Source: CAZOEL01 sp964578835 (GTDB lineage: Bacteria; Desulfobacterota; Syntrophobacteria; Syntrophobacterales; Syntrophobacteraceae). From it: a DNA stretch of 56,207 nucleotides. Where the stretch lies: NCBI GenBank assembly GCA_964578835.1, contig CAZOEL010000045.1:1-56207 (forward strand), in the 5' to 3' direction. This document shows positions 43,802 to 51,476 of the stretch, one piece after another (position 1 is the first letter of the stretch; every line of letters begins with the position of its first letter). The translations under genes were made by a program, and so were the position numbers. The notes below the pieces were generated by a model. That model had not been told where the DNA came from. It saw only the letters and a program-made list of their open reading frames with translations, and searched no databases.

Positions 43802-45223
43802 ATGATCATTCCCGTTATCCTCGCCGGTGGATCAGGAACAAGACTGTGGCCATATTCCAGGGAGCTCTATCCGAAGCAGTTGCTGCCGCTTGTCGACCGG
43901 AACACGATGATTCAGAATACTGTACTGCGTCTTTCCGGCCTCGAGGGGTTGAACAGGCCTATAGTCGTCTGCAACGAGAATCATCGCTTTCTGGTGGCGG
44001 AGCAGCTTCGGGAAGCCGGCGTGAGGCCTGAGCGCATTGTGCTGGAGCCCGTGGGCAGAAACACGGCTCCCGCCGTTGCCGTCGCCGCCCTTTGCGCTTC
44101 CAAGATAGACCCTGAAGCCCTGCTTTTGGTGCTGCCCGCCGACCATCATATTGCAGACGAAAAATCTTTTCAGGAAGCGATTCGCACAGGAGCGCGCCTC
44201 GCTTTTGAGCGGCATCTCGTTACTTTCGGCATCCTGCCTACCGCTCCTGAAACAGGCTACGGCTATATAGAGGAAGGAGATGAAATCTTCTCGGCGGGCA
44301 ATAATCGCCAGGCGCTCAAGATCAGCAGATTTGTTGAAAAGCCGGATCGCGAAACCGCTCAGAGGTATGTTCAGTCCGGCAAATATGTCTGGAACAGCGG
44401 TATTTTCATGTTCAAAGCGTCTCGCGTGCTCGAGGAGCTCGAGCGGTTCGTTCCGGAGATTGTCACTGCGTGCCGGGATGCATTTGAGGCGGGGAAAAGC
44501 GATTTCGATTTCTATCGTCTGGACGTAGATGCTTTTCAGAGCTGTCCGAGCGACTCGATTGACTACGCGGTTATGGAAAAGACCGACAGTGGAGCCATCA
44601 TCCCCCTTGACGCCGGGTGGAGCGATCTAGGCTCCTGGGATGCTCTCTGGAGTATCCATCCAAAAGATGAGAATCAAAACGTAGCGGTGGGCGATACGCT
44701 GCTCGAAGATGTCAAGTCTTCTTATATTCGCGCCACCAGCCGGTTAGTCGCAGCCATAGGCGTTGAGAATCATGTCATAGTGGAGACTCCCGACGCGGTT
44801 CTGATCTCCACCTGGGATAGGGCTCAGGATGTAAAGCTTCTCGTGCAGAGAATCAAAAGCACTCAAAGGGAAGAAGCGCTAACGCACAGAACTGTCTATC
44901 GTCCCTGGGGATCTTATGAATGCATCAACAGCGCATCCCGTTTCCAGGTCAAACTGATTACGGTCAAACCGGGAGCAAAGCTCTCTTTACAGAAGCATCA
45001 TCACCGGGCCGAGCATTGGGTCGTTGTCCATGGGACAGCTTTAGTAACGAAGGGAGAAGAGCAAATTCTCCTGAAAGAAGATGAGTCGACCTATATTCCC
45101 CTTGGCGTCAGCCATCGTCTGGAAAACCCCGGCAAGATTCCGCTCGAAATCATAGAAGTTCAGTCGGGAAGCTATCTCGGAGAAGATGACATAGTCCGCT
45201 TCGATGACATTTACGGGCGATAA
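43802..45223 (+). CDS. manC: Mannose-1-phosphate guanylyltransferase / mannose-6-phosphate isomerase
   Basis: A 473-residue bifunctional protein of usual length. The N-terminal nucleotidyltransferase has LAGGSGTRLWPYSRELYPKQ and, further on, FVEKPDRETAQ and NSGIFMFKAS. The C-terminal cupin has RPWGSYECI, then KPGAKLSLQKHHHRAEHW and VVVHGTALVTKG, the type II phosphomannose isomerase signature. It makes GDP-mannose for polysaccharides or O-antigen, which fits the O-antigen ligase-like gene downstream. ATG 43802 has GGGGAG six nt upstream. A terminator separates it from the ligase. Confidence 0.94.
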   Translation: MIIPVILAGGSGTRLWPYSRELYPKQLLPLVDRNTMIQNTVLRLSGLEGLNRPIVVCNENHRFLVAEQLREAGVRPERIVLEPVGRNTAPAVAVAALCASKIDPEALLLVLPADHHIADEKSFQEAIRTGARLAFERHLVTFGILPTAPETGYGYIEEGDEIFSAGNNRQALKISRFVEKPDRETAQRYVQSGKYVWNSGIFMFKASRVLEELERFVPEIVTACRDAFEAGKSDFDFYRLDVDAFQSCPSDSIDYAVMEKTDSGAIIPLDAGWSDLGSWDALWSIHPKDENQNVAVGDTLLEDVKSSYIRATSRLVAAIGVENHVIVETPDAVLISTWDRAQDVKLLVQRIKSTQREEALTHRTVYRPWGSYECINSASRFQVKLITVKPGAKLSLQKHHHRAEHWVVVHGTALVTKGEEQILLKEDESTYIPLGVSHRLENPGKIPLEIIEVQSGSYLGEDDIVRFDDIYGR

Positions 45224-45262
45224 TGCCGGGCGCCTGACGCCGGCTCCTTGAGTAGCTTGGAA

Positions 45263-45294
45263 GGCGTTCGTTAATCGAACGCCAAGCATTTTTT
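45263..45294 (+). terminator. Rho-independent terminator after manC
   Basis: GGCGTTCG (45263-45270) pairs with CGAACGCC (45276-45283), loop TTAAT, extended by GCTT/AAGC with a small bulge, then TTTTTT by 45294. It lies about 40 nt after the manC stop. Confidence 0.9.
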
Positions 45295-45324
45295 GGGATA
45301 AGGAAAGTTTAAGGAAACCCTCAG

Positions 45325-46905
45325 ATGGAAGATGTTGCAAAGGCGCGGGTGCAAGCCTGTGAATCGCGGAATGGGGGATTTATACACAGGTGTGTGATCG
45401 TTCTTCCCCTTGTGCTTCTACCGATTTTCGCAGGCGGAGCGCCTCCATGGTTCTGGAGCGTATGCGCTGCATTCATACTGGTTGGTGCTATTTATTTTAT
45501 TTGGAATGAGCAATACGGCAGCTTGCTCTCTGCAATTTCGCCAAAGGTATTTTTTATTCTAGCGCCATTCTTTGTTTATCCGTTCCTGCAGGTTATCCCT
45601 TTACCCGAGGCCTGGGTTTCTTTTCTCAGTCCGCAGAGGCTTATATGGATCAAGAGAGCGGAAGAAGTCACCGGTCTAAAGGCAATGGCGACCAGCATAA
45701 GTTATGTTCCGCTGACAACGGTTTTCACTGGCTTATTCTTGATCTCTCTCGGGGTCTACGCCTTGCTCCTGAATAAGGCGCTGCAGCACGAAAAGCAGGT
45801 CGACTGGCTTTTTCTGACTCTTTTTTTCTTCATTGGCCTGGAATCGTTTTATGGCCTGCTTCAAGTATTCATCCCTTCTTTTGGGACGCCTTTCGATTAC
45901 GATCCCTCTGCCGCGCACATGAAGTACGCGCGAGGGACCTTTGCCAATCGAAACCATTTCGCGGCTTTCTTGGGCATGTCTTTGCCCGTTCTTTTGATGT
46001 ACGTGCTGTCTCTTGATGAAAAATCCCGTCGCTCCAGGAGCCTTTCTTATGCGGAAAAAGAGCGGCGCGAGCAAATCCGTCAGAAGCAGGCGTTCATGTC
46101 TTTCATTTTAGGCCTTGTTCTGCTCGCTCTTGTTTTCTCGCGCTCCCGAGGAGGCATCCTGGCGACCATGATATCCTTCACGGTGCTCATTGCTTTGGGC
46201 GGCATCCGGCGAGGGGCCATGGCGGCGTTCATTGCCATCTGCTGGATGATTGTGCTGGGATACGGGGGTATTATCGGCTTCGATCAGATTATTGCGCGAT
46301 TCGATCTTATGGAAAAAAACGCCCCGGTCCGTTTCCAAATCTGGGAGGATACGATGAGGATGATAGAAGATCATTCTCTTGTGGGAATAGGAATGGGCGC
46401 TTATCGAACGACAATAAACCTATACCAGTCTCACTTTTCCGATCAGTACCTCATTGGAGAAGCTCACAACGATTACCTGGAGCTTGTCGCGGAGGCTGGG
46501 CTTCCGGTGGCTGCATGCGCGATCCTGCTGGTTTGGGGATATTGGTGGAAGACGGCGTTGAGAATCCGAAGAGAAATTGGAGAGGTCCGACTGGCGGAGC
46601 TGGAAGCTCGCAAGGCGAGACGCCATGAACGTAGGAGCAGTTCCGGAGGCTTACCCGTGAGATCGGAGCGCGTGAACGAAGAGTCGAGAGTGGAATCGAA
46701 TGGAAGCAGACGCCATGAGCGAAGAGATCTGGAAGAAGAGAGGCTTCGCTATGAGCTTCGGCGCGCCGAGCAAAAACGCCTATTGACGATAGGAGCCCTG
46801 GCGGGCAGCGCTGCCTTTCTTTGCCACATATGGGTGGAATTCAACTGGCAGATGCCGGCCAATCAACTCTATTTCATCATGCTGATGGTGCTGATGAGAC
46901 GTTGA
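45325..46905 (+). CDS. O-antigen ligase/Wzy-like polymerase family membrane protein
   Basis: A 526-residue protein with about ten membrane helices. The large loop and the pattern GTFANRNHFAAFLGM, then LVFSRSRGGILA, and MGAYRTTINLY...EAHNDYLELVAEAGLP is the Wzy_C/O-antigen ligase signature. It would join O-antigen or polymerise surface polysaccharide in the inner membrane. Before the last helix there is a very basic, Arg/Glu-rich cytoplasmic stretch (about 415-490) with two imperfect RRHERR units, an oddity for the family. GGAAA precedes ATG 45325. sppA starts 12 nt after the stop. Confidence 0.83.
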   Translation: MEDVAKARVQACESRNGGFIHRCVIVLPLVLLPIFAGGAPPWFWSVCAAFILVGAIYFIWNEQYGSLLSAISPKVFFILAPFFVYPFLQVIPLPEAWVSFLSPQRLIWIKRAEEVTGLKAMATSISYVPLTTVFTGLFLISLGVYALLLNKALQHEKQVDWLFLTLFFFIGLESFYGLLQVFIPSFGTPFDYDPSAAHMKYARGTFANRNHFAAFLGMSLPVLLMYVLSLDEKSRRSRSLSYAEKERREQIRQKQAFMSFILGLVLLALVFSRSRGGILATMISFTVLIALGGIRRGAMAAFIAICWMIVLGYGGIIGFDQIIARFDLMEKNAPVRFQIWEDTMRMIEDHSLVGIGMGAYRTTINLYQSHFSDQYLIGEAHNDYLELVAEAGLPVAACAILLVWGYWWKTALRIRREIGEVRLAELEARKARRHERRSSSGGLPVRSERVNEESRVESNGSRRHERRDLEEERLRYELRRAEQKRLLTIGALAGSAAFLCHIWVEFNWQMPANQLYFIMLMVLMRR

Positions 46906-46917
46906 TGCGAGGTTCTA

Positions 46918-47901
46918 ATGAGAGTTTCAGTCCCTCTTCTGATCATATTGTTTGTTTTTGCGCTCAGCAGTTGCGTCAAGCCCCGGATAACGCTTTTCCC
47001 CGACAGCAGCGACGAGCCGCTCGAAGAGTATGTCCTTGAAGGCGCAGGCAAGAATAAGGTGCTGCTGATCCCTGTTCGAGGCTTTATCTCCGATTCGCCG
47101 AAAGAGCATTTGCTGAGTCGCAAACCGGCCATGGTGCAGGAGATCGTCTCCCAGCTCAGAAAAGCGGAAAAGGATAAAGACATCAAGGCCGTCCTATTGA
47201 AGGTGGATTCGCCCGGGGGCTCGATTACCGCCAGCGATATTCTGTATCATGAGATCATGGAGCTCAAAAAGAAGAACGGAGTGAAGATCGTCGCCGCCCT
47301 GATGGGCGTTGCCGCTTCAGGTGGGTATTACATTTCGCTTCCGGCGGACTTCATCATTGCCCACCCGACGACGGTTACCGGCTCGATCGGCGTGATATTC
47401 ATAAGGCCAAACATGTCCGGCTTGATGGGTAAATTAGGGCTTAATGTCGAGATAGACAAGTACGGAAAAAACAAGGACATGGGATCTCCCTATCGACAGG
47501 CGACAGATGAAGAGCGCCAAATCATGAAAGGTCTGATCGACGAGCTCGGTGGAAGGTTTGCCGGTCTTGTAGCGCACCATAGAAGACTCACGGAAGAGGC
47601 TTTGGACAATATCCGCACAGCGCGGGTGTATCTGGGGGAAGAAGCTCTTCGGCTGGGTCTTGTGGATCGGGTGGGCTATCTCGACGATGCCGTTTCCGAA
47701 GCGAAGAAGCTTACCGGAGACTTTGACAATGCGAAGGTTGTGGTTTACAGGCGCGCCGAGTTTCCCGATGATACTCTTTACAACTCAGCCTCCGGTAAAA
47801 CGGGAGAAATAGGCATTAGCCTCGTCGAGCTTGCTCTTCCTGAAGCTGTCGCATCCTTACGCAGCGGTTTTTATTACCTCTGGCTCCCCGCAGCGCAATG
47901 A
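46918..47901 (+). CDS. sppA: Signal peptide peptidase SppA-like lipoprotein
   Basis: A 327-residue peptidase of the SppA 36-kDa type. A signal peptide ends in the lipobox LSSC (Cys19), so it may be a lipoprotein rather than the more usual membrane-anchored form. DSPGGSITASD marks the crotonase-like fold, MGVAASGGYYISLPAD contains the catalytic Ser, and TGSIGVIFIRPN follows; the general-base Lys is expected in the KYGKNKDMGSP segment. It degrades remnant signal peptides in or at the membrane. It starts 12 nt after the O-antigen ligase stop, and a histidine kinase follows by 27 nt. Confidence 0.9.
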   Translation: MRVSVPLLIILFVFALSSCVKPRITLFPDSSDEPLEEYVLEGAGKNKVLLIPVRGFISDSPKEHLLSRKPAMVQEIVSQLRKAEKDKDIKAVLLKVDSPGGSITASDILYHEIMELKKKNGVKIVAALMGVAASGGYYISLPADFIIAHPTTVTGSIGVIFIRPNMSGLMGKLGLNVEIDKYGKNKDMGSPYRQATDEERQIMKGLIDELGGRFAGLVAHHRRLTEEALDNIRTARVYLGEEALRLGLVDRVGYLDDAVSEAKKLTGDFDNAKVVVYRRAEFPDDTLYNSASGKTGEIGISLVELALPEAVASLRSGFYYLWLPAAQ

Positions 47902-47928
47902 ACGGGTGAACCCTGGATCGATGCTCCA

Positions 47929-49416
47929 ATGACTATGCGAAAAGTTAGCTTACGCAGTAAGATATACATCACGATCGTATCACTCCTTCTCATCACTTTG
48001 ACGGGAGGATTGGCGACCATGTATTTCCTGCGCCATATCAGCTCGATGCTCACCTCGGCGATAGACACCAACGTCGTGGCGCTTGATATGGCTCAAACAT
48101 TGGAAAACTCCCTCGGAATGCAGAAGGGACTGGTGACCTACTACTTTGTGGATGGCGACCCGGAATGGTTGAACCAACTGGAGCGCTACCGTTCCGCCTT
48201 CGACGAAGCGCTCAGGAAGGGCAGGGGGCTTTCCTATACGGAGGAGCAGCGCGATCTCCTCAATAATATAGAGTCCAAATATATCCACTACAGCTATTTG
48301 CGAGATCAGGTCATAAGCCTTTCCAGAGCGGGAGACCGGGACGCGGGATTCAGACTGCATAAAGAGATTTGGTCTCAGTATGCAGCGATAAGAGAGCTTT
48401 GCGATCAGTACAAAGGGCTGCACTTGGCGAGCATCGACAGAGCCAGGGAAAGCATGCGCCCGCAAGTTCGTCTACTCAGTCTCCTCGCGCTTGCCGCCGT
48501 GCCGGGGGCGCTCTTTCTGAGCGGATTGCTGGTCTATTTTCTCATAAATCGGATTTTGGATCCGGTTAGGAGTTTGGCGCTCTCAAAGGAGCAGGAGAGC
48601 GGAAAGATGCGGGTCCCAGACGAGGTCGAGGCGCTCAGCCGCAGAGTGCACAGCCTGATGGAAGATGTCGACCATACGCAAATCCAGCTGCAGCAGAGCC
48701 GCGAGCATCTTCTTCAGTCGGAAAAACTGGCGATGGTTGGAAAACTTGCGGCCGGCGTCGCCCACACTATCAGGAACCCGCTCACTTCGGTCAAAATGAG
48801 GCTCTTTTCCATGGAAAGAACCCTCGATCTTACACCCGCTCAGAAAGAGGATATCGAGGTAATTTCCGATGAGATCCGCCATATAGACACGATCGTGAGG
48901 AACTTTCTCGAGTTTTCCAGACCTCCCAAGCTCAAGCTGCAGACAGTCAGTCCTTCGGATGTGGTGGACCGGACAATTCAGCTCTTGAAGCATCGAATCG
49001 AGTCCTACGGCGTGGAAGTACAAGTTTACAGACAAAGACGACTACAAGAAATCGAGGTCGATCCCGAGCAATTGATGGAGGTGTTGGTCAATCTCATTAT
49101 CAATGCCTGTGATGCGATGGGCGAGGGGGGCACGATTGTGATTCGGGAGGAGGAAGGTTTTGCCGAGCCTTTCGGGCGCGTGGTGGTGATCCGGATCAGC
49201 GACAATGGCCCAGGGGTGCCCGAGTCGATCCGGGATCAGGTTTTCCAACCTTTTTTCAGCACCAAAGAAGAAGGCACGGGGTTGGGGCTCAGCATTGCCG
49301 CTCGTATCATCGAGGACCATCGCGGATGTTTGAATCTTCGATCCCGCGAGGGCAAGGGAACGACTTTTACGATTACGCTTCCCTGTAAAGAGGATAGAGC
49401 ATGGCTTCGATACTGA
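47929..49416 (+). CDS. NtrB-like membrane sensor histidine kinase
   Basis: A 495-residue sensor. TM1 is residues 12-35, the periplasmic part (36-180) is predicted to be a four-helix bundle, and TM2 is 182-208, followed by a HAMP-like linker. The HisKA domain has EKLAMVGKLAAGVAHTIRNP with the phospho-His279, and the ATPase has ACDAMGEGG, RISDNGPGVPESIR and GTGLGLSIAARIIEDH. It would phosphorylate the sigma-54 regulator encoded immediately downstream, whose ATG overlaps its last 16 nt. The signal is unknown. ATG 47929 is followed by an alternative ATG two codons later. Confidence 0.92.
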   Translation: MTMRKVSLRSKIYITIVSLLLITLTGGLATMYFLRHISSMLTSAIDTNVVALDMAQTLENSLGMQKGLVTYYFVDGDPEWLNQLERYRSAFDEALRKGRGLSYTEEQRDLLNNIESKYIHYSYLRDQVISLSRAGDRDAGFRLHKEIWSQYAAIRELCDQYKGLHLASIDRARESMRPQVRLLSLLALAAVPGALFLSGLLVYFLINRILDPVRSLALSKEQESGKMRVPDEVEALSRRVHSLMEDVDHTQIQLQQSREHLLQSEKLAMVGKLAAGVAHTIRNPLTSVKMRLFSMERTLDLTPAQKEDIEVISDEIRHIDTIVRNFLEFSRPPKLKLQTVSPSDVVDRTIQLLKHRIESYGVEVQVYRQRRLQEIEVDPEQLMEVLVNLIINACDAMGEGGTIVIREEEGFAEPFGRVVVIRISDNGPGVPESIRDQVFQPFFSTKEEGTGLGLSIAARIIEDHRGCLNLRSREGKGTTFTITLPCKEDRAWLRY

Positions 49417-50843
49417 TCGTCGATGACGATCCTCAGTTGAGGCAGAGCTTCGAGAAGCTTTTGCGCCAGGAGGGGCATTCCATCAGGACGGCTTCCACGG
49501 GAGAAGCAGGCATTTCCATGGTGCGCGCGCATCAAGATCTCGATCTCGTGATCATGGACGTGCGTTTGCCCGGCATGACGGGACTGGACGCTTTCACTAT
49601 CATGCGGGACATAGAGCCCAAACTTCCCGTAATTATCATGACGGCTTTCGGGACAACGGAAACGGCTATCGAAGCCACCAAGATGGGGGCCTTCGACTAC
49701 GTGCTCAAGCCCTTCGATATTCCGGAAGTGCTGGTTGTCATCAAACAGGCTATCGAGGCCGGACGCTTCATGCGCTCCCGAGTCGAGATGGACGTGAATG
49801 ATGCATCAGGGGAAGGTTCAACCGAGGCCATAATCGGTCGAAGCAAGGCCATGCAGGAAGTCTACAAGGCGATCGGACGGGTGGCCACAACCGATGCGAC
49901 GGTGCTCATACGCGGGGAATCGGGGGCGGGCAAGGAGCTTGCGGCTAGAGCCATTTACCAGCACAGCATGCGCAGAGACAAGCCCTTTCTTGTGATAAAC
50001 TGCGTGGCCATTCCGGAAACCCTCCTTGAAAGCGAGCTTTTTGGCTACGAGAAGGGCGCTTTCACAGGCGCAGTCAATCGCCGCGTGGGAAGAATCGAAC
50101 AGGCTCACGGAGGGACGGTTTTCTTGGATGAAATCGGTGACATGCCCTTTGGCATCCAGTCGAAGATACTACGGCTTCTCCAGGAAAAAAGCATAGAGCG
50201 CCTTGGCGGGCGCGAGCCCATCCCGGTAGATGTCCGCATTATCGGAGCCACCAACAGGGACCTCGAATCCGCCCTCTCGGAGGGAAAGTTTCGAGAGGAT
50301 CTCTACTACCGTCTGAAGGTCGTAACCCTGTGGCTTCCTCCTCTTCGAGAGCGGACAGGAGACATCTCGCTTCTTGCAGACTATTTTCTCGCTCGCTTTG
50401 CGAAAGAGATGGAGATAGACAACCCGGGCGTCACCGAAATGGCCAAGTCCATGCTCAATACTTACTCATGGCCGGGAAATGTTCGCGAGCTGTCGAATAT
50501 CATGCAGAAAGCCCTGATCTTCAGCAGGGGATGCCCGATAGGTCCTGAAGACGTCGCCAACGCCATTGGAGGAGAGGCCCCGATGAAATGCGCCGATGGC
50601 GAAGCCCCCGAAGAGGCGATGCGCCGCTGGCTTCAGAAGGCTCTCGGAGCGGAGGGGGCCGAGAAGATGTTCGATGCGCTCATGGATCGCTTTGCCAGGA
50701 TGCTCATAGGCGAAGCTCTCAATCTGACGGCGGGAAACCGCACCCACGCAGCCAAACTGCTCGGCCTCTCCAGACCGACGCTCATATCTAAGATTGAAAA
50801 GTACGGGATAAAGCTCGAGACTTCCGTTATGAGCGACCCGTGA
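49401..50843 (+). CDS. Sigma-54-dependent response regulator (NtrC/AtoC-like)
   Basis: A 480-residue regulator. The receiver domain (1-120) has VDDDPQLR and phospho-acceptor Asp53 (IMDVRLPGMTG), Lys103 near VLKPFD. The AAA+ domain has Walker A GESGAGKE (172-179), the sigma-54 contact loop GAFTGA (219-224) and GTVFLDEIGDMP. A C-terminal helix-turn-helix reads GNRTHAAKLLGLSRPTLISK. It activates RpoN-dependent promoters when phosphorylated by the upstream kinase, with which it overlaps by 16 nt. The linker near residues 400-420 is Glu/Ala-rich and variable. Target genes are not evident; no sigma-54 promoter was found in the window. Confidence 0.94.
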   Translation: MASILIVDDDPQLRQSFEKLLRQEGHSIRTASTGEAGISMVRAHQDLDLVIMDVRLPGMTGLDAFTIMRDIEPKLPVIIMTAFGTTETAIEATKMGAFDYVLKPFDIPEVLVVIKQAIEAGRFMRSRVEMDVNDASGEGSTEAIIGRSKAMQEVYKAIGRVATTDATVLIRGESGAGKELAARAIYQHSMRRDKPFLVINCVAIPETLLESELFGYEKGAFTGAVNRRVGRIEQAHGGTVFLDEIGDMPFGIQSKILRLLQEKSIERLGGREPIPVDVRIIGATNRDLESALSEGKFREDLYYRLKVVTLWLPPLRERTGDISLLADYFLARFAKEMEIDNPGVTEMAKSMLNTYSWPGNVRELSNIMQKALIFSRGCPIGPEDVANAIGGEAPMKCADGEAPEEAMRRWLQKALGAEGAEKMFDALMDRFARMLIGEALNLTAGNRTHAAKLLGLSRPTLISKIEKYGIKLETSVMSDP

Positions 50844-50857
50844 ATCGTTGACTGGCA

Positions 50858-51472
50858 TCAGCATGAAGAGTCGCCTTTGGGAGGCCCTCCAAAGAATGCT
50901 CTTTTTAATGTGTTCAACACTCTTTTCGCCGCTTTCTTCTCAACCTGGCCGTTCCCCTCGACCTTTTCCTCAGGCGCGCACTCCGTTTCAATCTCGGGCG
51001 CTATGGGATCGAGCGCATGAAGCATTGCCTTTTCCATATCTTTATCTTTGACGCTGATGACCAGCCAGTAACCTATGCTCATGGCCAGCACTGCGCCTGC
51101 AGTCGCCCAAATGTAATCGGGGGTGATCTTCGCAAAGTCTATGATGATAACCTTACGGGCGATAGCCATAAGAGCGGTCGCCATGACGATCTTTACATGA
51201 ATTACGTCTTCGCGCAGGTATATTGAAATATTGACAAATATTTCGATGGCGATCAGAACGGCCATAAAAGCCCCGAAGGTGTCAAGGATGTCGCTGATGG
51301 TGAGCATCATGAACGGGGGCTCCATCAGTCTCATGTACAGCACCCACGCAACATCCACCACGCCCCATAAAATGACAAAGGTCATCAGGAGCGCGAGCAA
51401 TCGCACTGAAAAGCGAATAACCTTCCTCAATCCGTCAATCAGCGGTTCGCTGGTGTAACCCATGTCATCCAT
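50858..51472 (-). CDS. PsiE-family membrane protein
   Basis: A 204-residue protein with four membrane segments, matching the phosphate-starvation-inducible PsiE family: RLLALLMTFVILWGVVDVAW, then LDTFGAFMAVLIAIEIFVN, VIHVKIVMATALMAIARKVI and a C-terminal helix near WATAGAVLAMSIGYW. Most PsiE proteins are shorter; here there is an added acidic/basic tail of about 50 residues. Function is not established. ATG 51472 (AAGGTG nine nt upstream) lies 4 nt after the P-type ATPase stop, so the two genes are very probably co-translated. It converges on the sigma-54 regulator. Confidence 0.83.
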   Translation of the reverse strand: MDDMGYTSEPLIDGLRKVIRFSVRLLALLMTFVILWGVVDVAWVLYMRLMEPPFMMLTISDILDTFGAFMAVLIAIEIFVNISIYLREDVIHVKIVMATALMAIARKVIIIDFAKITPDYIWATAGAVLAMSIGYWLVISVKDKDMEKAMLHALDPIAPEIETECAPEEKVEGNGQVEKKAAKRVLNTLKRAFFGGPPKGDSSC

Positions 51473-51476
51473 TCGA